Made by a program: the position numbers and the translations under genes. Shown here piece after piece: positions 33,467-42,395 of a stretch of DNA of 63,629 nucleotides. The stretch lies in contig NCCR01000038.1 of NCBI GenBank assembly GCA_002279765.1, positions 1 to 63,629 of the forward strand. Reading direction: 5' to 3'. The notes under the pieces are model-generated. The model ran no database searches and was not told where the DNA came from. It was given only the letters and a program-made list of their open reading frames with translations. Every line of letters begins with the position of its first letter. The stretch's first letter is position 1. This DNA comes from Verrucomicrobia bacterium 12-59-8. GTDB lineage: Bacteria > Verrucomicrobiota > Verrucomicrobiae > Verrucomicrobiales > Verrucomicrobiaceae.

Positions 33467-35320
33467 ATGTGCGGAATCATTGGTTACATCGGCAATCGTC
33501 AGGCCAGCTCGATCTTGTTGGACGGGCTGCGTCGTCTGGAATATCGCGGCTATGACTCGGCCGGCATGGCCCTCAATGGCGGTGGCGAAAATCTCCGGAT
33601 CGTGAAACGCGCCGGTCGGATCGACAACCTGCGAGTGGCAGTCACGGAGGCTAACCTGCTGGGCACCATGGGCATCTCCCACACCCGCTGGGCCACCCAC
33701 GGCCCGGCCACGGACGTGAACGCACACCCGCACCCCGACCAGTCCGGCAAGCTGGTGCTCGTCCACAATGGCGTGATCGAAAACTACCAGACGCTGCGCG
33801 ACCAACTCATCGCCAAAGGGCACACCTTTCACTCGCAGACCGACACCGAGGTGCTCTCCCATCTGGTCGGCACCTACTTTGACGCTTCCACGGAGCCAGA
33901 CGGCACGCTGCGCCTGGTGAATGCGCTCAAATCCGCGCTCGCTCGCGTGAAGGGCACCTACGGCATCGCCGTCATGCATGGCGATCTCCCCGGAGTCATC
34001 GTCGGTGCGCGCTTGGGCAGTCCTTTGATCGTCGGTCTCGGCAAGCATGAGCATTTCCTGGCCAGCGACGTTTCCGCCGTGGTGGCTCATACCCGGGACG
34101 TGGTCTATCTGAACGATTACGACATCGTCACCATCACCAAAGACAGCTACGACGTGCAGTCCCACCAAGGCGTGCCCGCCGAGGTGAAGGTGAGCCGCGT
34201 GGAGTTCAGCGCGGATGACGCCGAGAAGGGCGAATTCCCGCACTTCATGCTCAAGGAAATCTATGAGCAGCCCAATTCCCTGCGCAATGCCATGCGCGGC
34301 CGTCTTTCCCGCGATGAATGCACCGCCATCATGGGCGGGCTGAACATGAGCCCGAAGGAACTGGTGCAGATCGACCGCATCATCCTCGCCGGCTGCGGCA
34401 CGGCCTACCACGCCGCCATGGTGGGCGAGTATTTGATCGAGTCCCTCGCCCGCGTGCCCACGGAGGTGGAGATCGCCAGCGAGTTCCGCTACCGGAATGT
34501 GCCCACGAACCGGAACACGCTGCAGTTTGTCATGAGCCAGAGCGGCGAGACGATCGACACGCTCGCGGCCATGCGCGAAGGCCAGCGCAAAGGCATCCGC
34601 TGCCTCGGCATCGTGAACACCGTGGGCAGCACCATCGCCCGTGAGAGCGACGGCGGCGTGTACATCCACGCCGGGCCGGAGATCGGCGTCGCCGCCACGA
34701 AGACCTTCACCTCCCAGGTCACCATCCTCACGCTGCTGAGCCTGCTGCTCGGCCGCATCCACCACCTTTCCAGCGTCGACGGCCTGGAGATGATCGACGA
34801 GCTTGAAGCGATGCCGGACAAAATCGCCCAGATCCTCAAGCAGGCAGACAAAATCAAGGCCATCGCTGAGAAGCACTGCAATGCCGAGGGCATGCTCTTC
34901 ATGGGCCGCCAGATGAACTACCCCGTGGCGCTGGAAGGCGCGCTGAAGATGAAGGAAATCAGCTACATCTACGCCAGCGGCCACCCCAGCGCGGAGCTGA
35001 AGCACGGCGTCATTGCCTTGGTGAAGCCGGACATGCCCTCCGTGTTCATCGCCCCGGACGATGCCGTCTTCGACAAAAACGTCAGCAACATCGAGGAAGT
35101 GCGCGCCCGCAAAGGCCCCGTGATCGCCGTGACCACCGAAGGCCGCACCGAGCTGGAGCGCATCACCGATGATGTGATCTATGTGCCCGACTGCCCGTCC
35201 TACCTGACCCCCATTTTGAACGTCGTCCCGCTGCAGCTCTTGTCCTACTACACTGCCGTCGCACGCGGGTGTGATGTCGATAAACCAAGAAATCTCGCCA
35301 AAAGCGTTACAGTGGAGTAA
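33467..35320 (+). CDS. glmS: Glutamine--fructose-6-phosphate aminotransferase (isomerizing)
   Basis: Makes glucosamine-6-phosphate from fructose-6-phosphate and glutamine, the first step of amino sugar and peptidoglycan synthesis. The start at 33467 gives MCGIIGYIGNRQASSILLDG; Cys2 is the N-terminal nucleophile of the glutaminase domain. It continues with 'LRRLEYRGYDSAGMAL' and 'GISHTRWATHGPATDVNAHP', then two SIS isomerase domains with 'GCGTAYHAAMVGEYLIESLA', 'SQSGETIDTLAAMREGQRKG' and 'HPSAELKHGVIALVKP', and ends 'KPRNLAKSVTVE'. 617 residues, normal for the family. A terminator-like hairpin sits 22 bases upstream. Confidence 0.95.
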   Translation: MCGIIGYIGNRQASSILLDGLRRLEYRGYDSAGMALNGGGENLRIVKRAGRIDNLRVAVTEANLLGTMGISHTRWATHGPATDVNAHPHPDQSGKLVLVHNGVIENYQTLRDQLIAKGHTFHSQTDTEVLSHLVGTYFDASTEPDGTLRLVNALKSALARVKGTYGIAVMHGDLPGVIVGARLGSPLIVGLGKHEHFLASDVSAVVAHTRDVVYLNDYDIVTITKDSYDVQSHQGVPAEVKVSRVEFSADDAEKGEFPHFMLKEIYEQPNSLRNAMRGRLSRDECTAIMGGLNMSPKELVQIDRIILAGCGTAYHAAMVGEYLIESLARVPTEVEIASEFRYRNVPTNRNTLQFVMSQSGETIDTLAAMREGQRKGIRCLGIVNTVGSTIARESDGGVYIHAGPEIGVAATKTFTSQVTILTLLSLLLGRIHHLSSVDGLEMIDELEAMPDKIAQILKQADKIKAIAEKHCNAEGMLFMGRQMNYPVALEGALKMKEISYIYASGHPSAELKHGVIALVKPDMPSVFIAPDDAVFDKNVSNIEEVRARKGPVIAVTTEGRTELERITDDVIYVPDCPSYLTPILNVVPLQLLSYYTAVARGCDVDKPRNLAKSVTVE

Positions 35321-35342
35321 AGTATGCCTTCAGCTCCCGCTT

Positions 35343-36152
35343 ATGTCCGCTCCCCCCTCCTATTCCCGCCGCACGATTTGCCTCGTAGCGCTGGGACTGT
35401 GTCTGGGCGGGATGACGGCACGGGCGAATGATCAAGGCACCGAAGACGCGCCTACCGCCGCCGTCGCGGATGAGACGCCGGCGGATTTTCTCGACTCGAT
35501 CGGCCAGTGCACGAAAGCGCGCTGGCGCCTCCAATTTCGCCCGCCGCCGCCCACGCCGCCCACGGATCGCGGGCGTGCCGCCCTGATTCTCGGCAGCCTG
35601 ATGGCGGACAGCTTCCTCGTCTGGCAGGCCGGGGATGCCCAGCAGTTCCGCAACAACAACCAGGAAGTGCTCAGCTACTGCCGCATGCTCGGCCTCGGAG
35701 AGAAGCTCCTGCCCCACCTCATGGCCCAGGGCAAGATGGCTGAAAACAACGAGTGGAAGGAGCTGCGCAGCGAGATCGTGGACAGCCACCAGGTGCTGCT
35801 CCGCATGCTGCGGGAACAGAAGGACGACGACCTAGCGGTCATGATCGATCTGGGGCTCTGGCTGCGCCTGCTGGACATCGTCTCCAGCGTGGTCGTGGAA
35901 AACGCCACCGTGGAAACACGCCCACTCTGCATCGGCTCCTCGGCTATCCTGCAGGAGATCCGCGATGACTTCAACCGTCTCGGCCTGCCCAGGCATGAAG
36001 AGGCCATGATCAAGCACATCGGTGCCGCCATTGAAGAAATCACCACCCTCTGGAGAGGCTCCGCCCAAAACGCGCCCACGGAAGAGCAGGTCACCAAGAC
36101 GCATGACAAGCTCAAAGAGATCATGCAGATGATGGTGGAAAAGCAGACGTGA
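35343..36152 (+). CDS. Secreted hypothetical, co-directional with glmS
   Basis: The start at 35343 (MSAPPSYSRRTICLVALGLC) gives a signal peptide with a 'RR' near its n-region; cleavage probably near ARAND. The mature part (about 245 residues) is helical and charged with no motif I recognise ('LMADSFLVWQAGDAQQFRNN', 'HKNEEWKELR'-like stretches). Start is 22 bases after the glmS stop, so it is likely in the same transcript. Function unknown. Confidence 0.62.
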   Translation: MSAPPSYSRRTICLVALGLCLGGMTARANDQGTEDAPTAAVADETPADFLDSIGQCTKARWRLQFRPPPPTPPTDRGRAALILGSLMADSFLVWQAGDAQQFRNNNQEVLSYCRMLGLGEKLLPHLMAQGKMAENNEWKELRSEIVDSHQVLLRMLREQKDDDLAVMIDLGLWLRLLDIVSSVVVENATVETRPLCIGSSAILQEIRDDFNRLGLPRHEEAMIKHIGAAIEEITTLWRGSAQNAPTEEQVTKTHDKLKEIMQMMVEKQT

Positions 36153-36229
36153 GGTGAGCATGAGGAGAATGCTGTCGAATGAAAGCAGCCCGGTGCTCAC
36201 CTTGAAGGCGCAATAGAAGCGGCACCGGT

Positions 36230-36380
36230 CATCAATGACGAAGCACGAAGGCTGGCGCACACTCGCACCGTGAAAATGCTCCGCATTCAGGGCAATGCAG
36301 CCAACAGCCCCCCAGGCCGAGTATTTCGTCATTCGTGCTTTGCCATTCTTTAGTCATTCAGATTTACTCATCTGTCATTC
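36230..36380. repeat. Heptad repeats upstream of the DAO-family oxidase
   Basis: In the gap 36153-36425 the plus strand carries TTTCGTCATTCGTGC at 36325-36339 and AGTCATTC/TGTCATTC at 36352 and 36373, and the opposite sense AATGACGAAGCACGAA at 36234-36249. These are the GAATGAC-type heptads also found at 3.6 kb and 42.3 kb. Nothing else is recognisable in this 273-base gap. Confidence 0.45.
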
Positions 36381-36425
36381 CACGAGTCCCCAACGCCCAA
36401 TCCCTGGTAAAACCCCTCTCCTCCC

Positions 36426-37475
36426 ATGCCCCCCCGCTTCCTCATCATCGGCCAGGGACTCGCCGGCACGGCGCTGGCTTGGCGCTTGTGGGAACGCCAG
36501 GTGCCCTTTGTCATTGTTGATCGCGATGAGGCCATCACCTGCTCCAAAGTGGCGGCAGGGTTGATCACACCCATCACTGGCATGCGGCTCACGGTGAGCT
36601 GGCGTTATACGATCTTTTACCGTGAGGCACTGGGCTTCTACCGCCGCTGCGGCCAGCGGCTGCACCAGCGCTTTTTCTTCCCACGCGGCTACGTGCGCCT
36701 GCTCAAAAACGAGGCGGAATTCGCCAAATGGCACAAGCGCCAGCGCGATCCCGACATGCAGCCCTTCCTGCACCCGCAGCCGCCGCAACTGAACGCGGAG
36801 GTCATTCACGACCCCGCCAACGGCTTCCAGCAACGCCACGCCGCCTGGCTGGATACCGCCACCTACCTTCAGACCAGCCGCGAATTCTTTGCCACACTCG
36901 GGAACTGGATGCAGGCAGACGTGCAGCCCGCCGATGTGCTTGACGACGAAACCGGCGTGGAGTGGAACGGCCAGCACTTCTCCCACGTCATCTGGGCGCA
37001 GGGCTGGAGTGCGGAAAAGCACCCGCTCTTCCACTGGGTGCCGTTTCAGTCCGCACGCGGCACCATCCTCACCGTGCAGGCCGATCTCCACGGCGAGCAG
37101 CGCATCCTCAACCGCGCCTGCTGGCTCCTCCCCCGCCCTGACGGCACCCTGCGCGCCGGCTCGACCTACGAATGGAAGTTTGACGACCCGCACACGCCCG
37201 CCGCCGAGCCGCTTCAGCAGCTAGAGGCCAACCTGCGCAGCCTGCTCAAGGTGCCCGCCACCATCACCGCCACGCAGACCGCCGTGCGGCCCATCATCAA
37301 AAACCAGCAGGCACTCATGGGCACGCACCCCGCGCACCCGCGCGTCGCCTTCCTCAACGGCCTCGGCTCCAAAGGCTCCCTCCGCAGCCCCTGGCTCGCC
37401 CGCCACCTCATCGAGCATCTGCTCGATGGTGCTGCGCTGGACCCCGAGCTCGATCTGCAGCGGAACGGGATTTGA
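36426..37475 (+). CDS. FAD-dependent oxidoreductase, DAO superfamily
   Basis: A 349-residue flavoprotein. It opens MPPRFLIIGQGLAGTALAWR, a Rossmann FAD-binding motif (GQGLAG at residues 9-14), with the dinucleotide strand ending 'VPFVIVDRDEAITCSKVAAG'. The rest fits D-amino-acid oxidase-like/MnmC C-terminal-type oxidases: 'IWAQGWSAEKHPLFHWVPFQ', 'GTILTVQADLHGEQRILNRA', 'AGSTYEWKFDDPHTPAAEPL' and 'VRPIIKNQQALMGTHPAHPR'. The substrate is unknown. It is followed by palindrome copy 2. Confidence 0.85.
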   Translation: MPPRFLIIGQGLAGTALAWRLWERQVPFVIVDRDEAITCSKVAAGLITPITGMRLTVSWRYTIFYREALGFYRRCGQRLHQRFFFPRGYVRLLKNEAEFAKWHKRQRDPDMQPFLHPQPPQLNAEVIHDPANGFQQRHAAWLDTATYLQTSREFFATLGNWMQADVQPADVLDDETGVEWNGQHFSHVIWAQGWSAEKHPLFHWVPFQSARGTILTVQADLHGEQRILNRACWLLPRPDGTLRAGSTYEWKFDDPHTPAAEPLQQLEANLRSLLKVPATITATQTAVRPIIKNQQALMGTHPAHPRVAFLNGLGSKGSLRSPWLARHLIEHLLDGAALDPELDLQRNGI

Positions 37476-37488
37476 GAGGTGGGAAGGG

Positions 37489-37618
37489 CTGCAGTCTGCG
37501 AAAGCGCGAGAGCGTTTTGGAGTGCTCCAGTCCTCTGGAGCTTTTCGAGTGGTCGTGGGCCTGCGAAAAGCGCCGGAGGTCCGGCGCACTCCAAAACGCA
37601 TAACGCATGCGGTTGCCA
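37489..37618. repeat. Cloverleaf palindromic element, copy 2 (downstream side of selO)
   Basis: Contains GCGAGAGCGTTTTGGAGTGC, hairpin CTCCAG-TCCT-CTGGAG, a middle segment, hairpin GCGCCGGAGGTCCGGCGC and CACTCCAAAACGC as closing strand. Its flanks (about 20 bp each side, including CTGCAGT...GCGCGAG and CATGCGGTTGCCAGG) match those of copy 3 in inverted orientation. Lies between the DAO-type oxidase stop (37475) and selO stop (37680). Confidence 0.82.
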
Positions 37619-37679
37619 GGCTCCAAGAGAGGTTGTGTGAAACCCGGTCGCGCTGAGGGTTTCAGCCCATATCCCCGCC

Positions 37680-39152
37680 TCACGTCCCGCAAAACGTCTG
37701 ATACGCACCCGGTGCCAGACCCGATGGCGCGCGGTACTCCGGCTGCTCTTCGTGATCCTCATACGGCTTCGCCAGCACCTCCAGCAATCGTTGCATGACG
37801 CTCAAATCACCGCGCTCCACCGCTGCCGCGAGCGCCTCTTCCACCTTGTGATTGCGGGGGATCACCGCCGGATTGTGCCCTCGCATGCGCTCCGCAACCT
37901 CGTCCGCAGTCTGCGGCTGCAGTTTCAACCGGGCCTGCCACAGAGAATGCCATTCGGCAAATGCGCGATCTTCCTGCGGCACGGTTTCGGCGGGATTCAG
38001 GGCGCGGAAGGTGTTGGTGAAATCCACCTTCTGCTCGCGCATCCACACCAGCAGACTTTCGATCAACGCACGATCTTCGGCCTCCTCGGTAAACAGCCCC
38101 AGCTTGGCCCGCATGCCAGCGAGCCAATGCCGTTCAAACGTCGCCTTGAAACTCTCGATTGCCGCATTCGCCAGCGCCACGGCCTGCTTTTCCTCCGCAT
38201 GCAGCAGCGGCAGCAGGGCCTCCGCCAGACGGGCGAGATTCCACTGGGCGATCTGCGGCTGGTTGCCGTAGGCGTAGCGGCCCTGGCGGTCGATGGAGCT
38301 GAACACGGTGGCCGGATCAAACGCATCCATGAAGGCACAGGGACCATAGTCGATGGTCTCGCCGCTGAGCGCCACGTTGTCGGTATTCATGACGCCGTGG
38401 ATAAAACCGACGCACTGCCATTGGGCGATCAGTCGCGCTTGGCGCTCCATCACCGCTTCGAGCAGCGCGAGGTAGGGTGCCTCCGCCGTGACGAGCTCGG
38501 GATAATGCCGCTGTAGCGTGTAGTCCGCCAAAGCCCGAAGCGCTTCACGATCCCCATGCGCAGCGGCCCATTCAAACGTACCCACGCGGATGTGGCTGGC
38601 GGCGATCCGCGTGAGCACCGCGCCGGGCAGCGACTCCTGGCGGAAGACTTTCTCCCCCGTCGTCACCACCGCGAGGCTGCGAGTCGTCGGAATACCGAGC
38701 GCGTACATAGCCTCGCTGATGATGTATTCGCGCAGCATCGGCCCCAGCGCCGCACGTCCGTCCCCGCGCCTCGAATAGGGCGTCGGCCCCGAGCCTTTGA
38801 GCTGCACATCGAAGCGCTGTCCCCTCGGCGTCAGTTGTTCTCCCAGCAGGATCGCACGGCCATCGCCCAAGCCGGTGAAATGCCCGAACTGATGCCCCGC
38901 GTAGGCCTGGGCCAGCGGCGCGGCCCCCTCGGGCAGTGCATTACCAGCAAAGATCGCTGCCCGCTCTTCCAGAGCCAATCCCAGCGACTGCGCCAGCGGG
39001 CGATTGAACACCACCATGCGCGGCTCCCGCACCGGCGTCGGCTCCACCGCCTCATGCAACAACGCTGGCAGGTGCGCATAGGAATGATCCAGGTTCCAGC
39101 CGGACGAACCGGGGGTGAGAGGGGCAGTCGCAGACATGTGTGCGGCTTTCAT
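37680..39152 (-). CDS. selO: SelO-family protein adenylyltransferase
   Basis: SelO (YdiU) is a pseudokinase-fold enzyme that AMPylates proteins, often redox-related. Motifs: '[20 protein letters not shown]' near the start, '[20 protein letters not shown]', '[20 protein letters not shown]', '[20 protein letters not shown]', '[20 protein letters not shown]' and '[20 protein letters not shown]'. It ends YQTFCGT*, a penultimate-region cysteine where eukaryotic SelO has selenocysteine. 490 residues, normal. The start could also be the ATG at 39137 (MSATAPL). Flanked on both sides by the palindromic element. Confidence 0.93.
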   Translation of the reverse strand: MKAAHMSATAPLTPGSSGWNLDHSYAHLPALLHEAVEPTPVREPRMVVFNRPLAQSLGLALEERAAIFAGNALPEGAAPLAQAYAGHQFGHFTGLGDGRAILLGEQLTPRGQRFDVQLKGSGPTPYSRRGDGRAALGPMLREYIISEAMYALGIPTTRSLAVVTTGEKVFRQESLPGAVLTRIAASHIRVGTFEWAAAHGDREALRALADYTLQRHYPELVTAEAPYLALLEAVMERQARLIAQWQCVGFIHGVMNTDNVALSGETIDYGPCAFMDAFDPATVFSSIDRQGRYAYGNQPQIAQWNLARLAEALLPLLHAEEKQAVALANAAIESFKATFERHWLAGMRAKLGLFTEEAEDRALIESLLVWMREQKVDFTNTFRALNPAETVPQEDRAFAEWHSLWQARLKLQPQTADEVAERMRGHNPAVIPRNHKVEEALAAAVERGDLSVMQRLLEVLAKPYEDHEEQPEYRAPSGLAPGAYQTFCGT

Positions 39153-39202
39153 CCGCTAAATCGTGCGACAAGTCCACTTCTCACGCGCTGAGAGGAGGCC
39201 TG

Positions 39203-39337
39203 CTGGCAGCCGCGTGCGCTATGCGTTTTGGAGTGCTCCAGTCCGCTGGAGCTTTGCGAGTGACCCTGGGCATGCGAAAAGCGCCGGAGGACCGGCGCAC
39301 TCCAGGACGCTCTCGCGCTGTTCGAAAACTGCAATCG
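39203..39337. repeat. Cloverleaf palindromic element, copy 3 (upstream side of selO)
   Basis: Contains GCGTTTTGGAGTGC, hairpin CTCCAG-TCCG-CTGGAG, middle segment, hairpin GCGCCGGAGGACCGGCGC and GCACTCCAGGACGCTCTCGC. Outer arms match those of copy 2 when reverse-complemented, but the two internal hairpins keep the same order as in copy 2. It separates selO (minus, starts 39152) from the methyltransferase gene (plus, start near 39355). Confidence 0.82.
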
Positions 39338-39354
39338 CGTTCCATGCCCGCGAC

Positions 39355-40008
39355 ATGGCAGATGCAAACCCACCATTCCTCACCATGGATGCTCCCTGCC
39401 AGATGACAACGCTCCCACCCAAACCCCATCTCGCCAGCCCCAATGGCGGCCTGCCCTCCTCCGTGCTGTGGGCGCAGCTCATGCTCAAAGACCGCCTGCG
39501 ACCTGGCGATCTCGTGGTGGACGCGACGATGGGCAACGGCCATGACACCCTCTTCCTGACCCAGTGTGTGAGCCCCGGCGGCCACGTGTTTGCCTTCGAT
39601 GTACAGGCCACCGCCTTGGTGGAAACAGCGAAGCGTGTGCCAGCAGAAATGACGACCCTGATCCACTCCGGACACGAAACCATGCGCGAGCACGTACCGG
39701 CGGAGCTGCATGGGAAGATCAGTGCCATCATGTTCAATCTCGGCTACCTGCCGGGCACGGACAAAACGCTCATCACCCACACAGAAACGACGATGGTCGC
39801 CGTGCAGGCGGCGCTGGAGCTGCTGAAGCCCGGCGGACTGCTCACCATCGCCGTGTATCCCGGCCACGAAGGCGGTGCCGAAGAGGGCCGCAGCATCGCG
39901 GTCTGGGCGGCGGCGCTTGAATCCCGGCGCTATGAGGTGCAGCACCTGCGCCCCATCAACCGCGCGGCATCACCGCCGGAGCTATGGGTGTTGTGGAAGC
40001 GCGGATAA
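39355..40008 (+). CDS. rRNA/tRNA methylase of the YtqB/MnmM family
   Basis: A SAM-dependent methyltransferase. The catalytic part contains 'LRPGDLVVDATMGNGHDTLF' with motif I (DATMGNGHDT), 'GGHVFAFDVQATALVETAKR' and 'AIMFNLGYLPGTDKTLITHT', a characteristic sequence of the YtqB family (putative rRNA methylase, now linked to tRNA 5-aminomethyl-2-thiouridine methylation as MnmM). 'AVYPGHEGGAEEGRSI' follows. Starts at 39355, 39385 and 39403 are all possible; the longer frame upstream runs through the palindromic element and is not believable. Function by family resemblance. Confidence 0.85.
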   Translation: MADANPPFLTMDAPCQMTTLPPKPHLASPNGGLPSSVLWAQLMLKDRLRPGDLVVDATMGNGHDTLFLTQCVSPGGHVFAFDVQATALVETAKRVPAEMTTLIHSGHETMREHVPAELHGKISAIMFNLGYLPGTDKTLITHTETTMVAVQAALELLKPGGLLTIAVYPGHEGGAEEGRSIAVWAAALESRRYEVQHLRPINRAASPPELWVLWKRG

Positions 40009-40019
40009 GGCACTCTCGA

Positions 40020-40149
40020 TGGATTCAATGTCCGCCAATCTTTCTCCTCCTTCTTCGTCAATCTCATCTGGCACAGGACAAAACGTAACGCTGGGGCGCA
40101 CGTTGTTTTATGACAAACGCCTCTCCATCCGCCAGACCATCGTCTGCGG
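40020..40149 (+). pseudogene. Remnant of a cytochrome c peroxidase (MauG-type) gene
   Basis: In this short intergenic stretch the plus strand reads 'GTGQNVTLGRTLFYDKRLSI', then 'RQTIVCGY' before losing the family. That is the first conserved block of diheme cytochrome c peroxidases ('LGR-x-LFYD-x-RLS-x-N-x-T-x-x-C-x-x-CH'), with the second heme Cys missing. The frame runs into the opposite-strand sulfatase, so this is a relic of the gene's beginning. Confidence 0.5.
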
Positions 40150-41685
40150 CTATTTCTCAACGATGGGCGGCAGTTCACGGCTGTAGCCGCCGTCGCGGTA
40201 GCGATTCACCAGGGCGCTCAATTCCTTCACCACCTCAGGATGCTGCGTGCTGACATCCGTCGTCTCGGCAGGATCCTCCCTCACGTTGTAGAGCTGGGGT
40301 TTAAACTGTGTCGCATGTGCTTTGCGCGCTCCGAGTTTAATGTCGCTGACCGGGACGCCTTCGATCCATTTCCATGGGCCTTGGCGGATCGCGAAGACGC
40401 CATCGGAGCTGTGAATGAACATGTGATCGCGCGTGGGCGCGGCGTCCTTGGTGCCGAGGAATGCAGGCAGGGCGTTGAAGCTGTCTTCCGCAGCGGTGGC
40501 AGCGGCGGGCAATTTTTCACCGACGATGGCGGCCGTGGTGGCCATGATGTCGGCGAGGCTGATCATGTCATCGCACACGGTGCCGGCAGGGATCTGCGCG
40601 GGCCAGCGGGTGATGAAGGGCACTTTGAAGCCGCCTTCCCACACGTCATGTTTGCCGCCCCGGAGGTCGGCATTCACTTTGAGCCCAGCCTTGAAGGCCT
40701 GCGTCTGCACCGTGTCGCGCGTAGGTGTGAACACCCCACCGTTGTCGCTGGTGAATATGATGAGCGTGTCCTGCGCGATGCCCTTGTCATCCAGCGCCTT
40801 CAAAACACCGCCGACGCTGCGGTCGAGCTCGTGAATCCAGTCGCCGTAAGGTCCGGCCTTGCTCTGTCCTGCGAGGTCCTTGTCCGGCGTGACGGGATTG
40901 TGTACTGCCACGGGCGTGTAGTAGAGGAAGAACGGTGTGCCTTTTTTCTGCTGAGTGATCCATTCCGCCGCCTTGGTGGTAAGCAGCGGCATGACGCGCT
41001 CATTCACACGGCGCGGCGCATCGAGGTCGAGGATGTTCGCTTTGCCGCTTTCGGTGTCCTCGGGGCCGTAGGTGGCTTTGAAGTCCAGATTGTCGGCATC
41101 GGGGCCGTGCAGTTTCATGCCTTCGGGGATTTTACCGCTGCGCAGGCCATAGACGAAGCGGTTTTCGACATAGATGCCGGTGAGATCGCCGTGATTGCTC
41201 GGCACGCCGAAATGGTAGTCGAAGCCAATGTCCAGCGGGCCGGGCGAAAGCTCTGCTGTGTAGTCTGTGCGCCATTTCAGCGAGCCGTCATCCGTGCCGT
41301 AGCCCAGGTGCCATTTGCCGATCGCCGCCGTTTGATAGCCGTGTTTTTTGAGCATCGAGGCCATGTTCAGCCGCGTCGTTTCGATGTGCAGCGGGGAAAA
41401 CGTGCCCAGCACCTCATGCGTGAGCGAGGTCCGCCAGCAGTAGCGTCCGGTCACCACCGAGTAACGTGTGGGCGAACAAACGGACGAGGTCGTATTCGCA
41501 TCCGTGAAACGCCGCCCCTCATTCGCCAGGCGGTCAATGTTTGGCGTCTGCACCAGCTTGCCATCCGCGCCGTAGCATCCCGCGCTGCCATAGCCGTAGT
41601 CGTCGGCTAGAATGATGACGATGTTCGGAGTGTCAGCGGCGAAAGCGGATGAAACGAAGAGAGCGAGGAGGAGCAGAAAACGCAT
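40150..41685 (-). CDS. Secreted sulfatase
   Basis: The start at 41685 gives MRFLLLLALFVSSAFAADTP, a signal peptide. The sulfatase core begins 'NIVIILADDYGYGSAGCYGA' (metal-binding Asp pair at D28-D29) and has the formylglycine motif C70-S-P-T-R ('SSVCSPTRYSVVTGR'), so it needs a sulfatase-maturing enzyme. Further motifs: 'AAIGKWHLGYGTDDGSLKWR', 'IIFTSDNGGVFTP' and 'GGKHDVWEGGFKVPFITRWP'. About 511 residues. A sulfatase of the S1 family, probably acting on sulfated polysaccharides, as is common in Verrucomicrobia. Confidence 0.93.
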   Translation of the reverse strand: MRFLLLLALFVSSAFAADTPNIVIILADDYGYGSAGCYGADGKLVQTPNIDRLANEGRRFTDANTTSSVCSPTRYSVVTGRYCWRTSLTHEVLGTFSPLHIETTRLNMASMLKKHGYQTAAIGKWHLGYGTDDGSLKWRTDYTAELSPGPLDIGFDYHFGVPSNHGDLTGIYVENRFVYGLRSGKIPEGMKLHGPDADNLDFKATYGPEDTESGKANILDLDAPRRVNERVMPLLTTKAAEWITQQKKGTPFFLYYTPVAVHNPVTPDKDLAGQSKAGPYGDWIHELDRSVGGVLKALDDKGIAQDTLIIFTSDNGGVFTPTRDTVQTQAFKAGLKVNADLRGGKHDVWEGGFKVPFITRWPAQIPAGTVCDDMISLADIMATTAAIVGEKLPAAATAAEDSFNALPAFLGTKDAAPTRDHMFIHSSDGVFAIRQGPWKWIEGVPVSDIKLGARKAHATQFKPQLYNVREDPAETTDVSTQHPEVVKELSALVNRYRDGGYSRELPPIVEK

Positions 41686-41777
41686 GGCCCGTTGACGAAG
41701 AGGACGCGGGCGGACTTTCATCAAGTTGCGCCTTTCCCATTGCGACGGCTCCGGCACGCTTCACAGTGCCCGCAGCC

Positions 41778-42290
41778 ATGCCACGCCGCGCTCTCTTCTC
41801 TTTTTTACTTTGCCTTGCCAGCCTGCTCATCACCGGCTGTGAAACCACCGGCCTCTCTCCCCAGCAGGCTGCAGCGGTCGAGGCACGCCGCCGTCAGATC
41901 GCCATGGAGCCGCGCGGGGACTACTACATCGGCCGCCGTTTCTACATCAACCACACGCATCTCTGGGGCTACCTGCGCAGCCCAGGGCAGGGCTGGGAGA
42001 CCTCCAAGCTCGTGATCCTGAACGAGCGCTTCCAGAAGATCCCCTACCGCCTGCCTGAAGCACCGAGCGACGGCGGCTATGCCTACGGTGACGACCACAA
42101 CACCGAGTACACCATGTGGGGCCGCTACACCGGGCGCAAAGTGTTTGACCCCAACAGCAACCTCGTCCTGCCGGAATTTGAACTGCGCCGCTGGGAAGTC
42201 CGCAATGAAAGCCCCGGCTGGCTCTTCAGGCCCAACGAAAAATTCAACGGTTCCCAGCTCCTGCGCTCTGAACCAGGAACGACACCTTAA
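41778..42290 (+). CDS. Small lipoprotein
   Basis: The start at 41778 gives MPRRALFSFLLCLASLLITGC, a lipoprotein signal with the lipobox at residue 21. The mature part (about 150 residues) contains 'GDYYIGRRFYINHTHLWGYL' and 'YAYGDDHNTEYTMWGRYTGR' and ends 'FNGSQLLRSEPGTTP'. Tyr/Arg-rich strands suggest a beta-fold. Divergent from the sulfatase gene (starts 93 bp apart). Family not recognised. Confidence 0.65.
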   Translation: MPRRALFSFLLCLASLLITGCETTGLSPQQAAAVEARRRQIAMEPRGDYYIGRRFYINHTHLWGYLRSPGQGWETSKLVILNERFQKIPYRLPEAPSDGGYAYGDDHNTEYTMWGRYTGRKVFDPNSNLVLPEFELRRWEVRNESPGWLFRPNEKFNGSQLLRSEPGTTP

Positions 42291-42302
42291 AGGTGGAATG
42301 GC

Positions 42303-42330
42303 CAAAGCCCGAATGACGAACGACGAAGTT
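42303..42330. repeat. Heptad repeats upstream of tyrS
   Basis: CCCGAATGACGAACGACGAAG at 42308-42328 is a run of GAATGAC/GAACGAC heptads, about 67 bases ahead of the tyrS start. The same family appears at 3.6 kb and 36.2-36.4 kb. Confidence 0.45.
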
Positions 42331-42395
42331 TAAAAGCACGTCGCTCTTCACCGCCGTTTCATCATTTATACTTCATCTTTCATCCTTCTCTTCCC

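Noticed and set aside
32927..35005. A 692-codon open frame on the minus strand over glmS
   Set aside because: Antisense shadow of glmS, whose motifs are unambiguous.
36990..37020. A further copy of the palindrome core (GGAGTGCGG...)
   Set aside because: Only a ten-base match within the DAO-type oxidase coding sequence, without the second arm.
40240..41610. A 456-codon plus-strand frame over the sulfatase
   Set aside because: Antisense shadow; the sulfatase has signal peptide and active-site motif.
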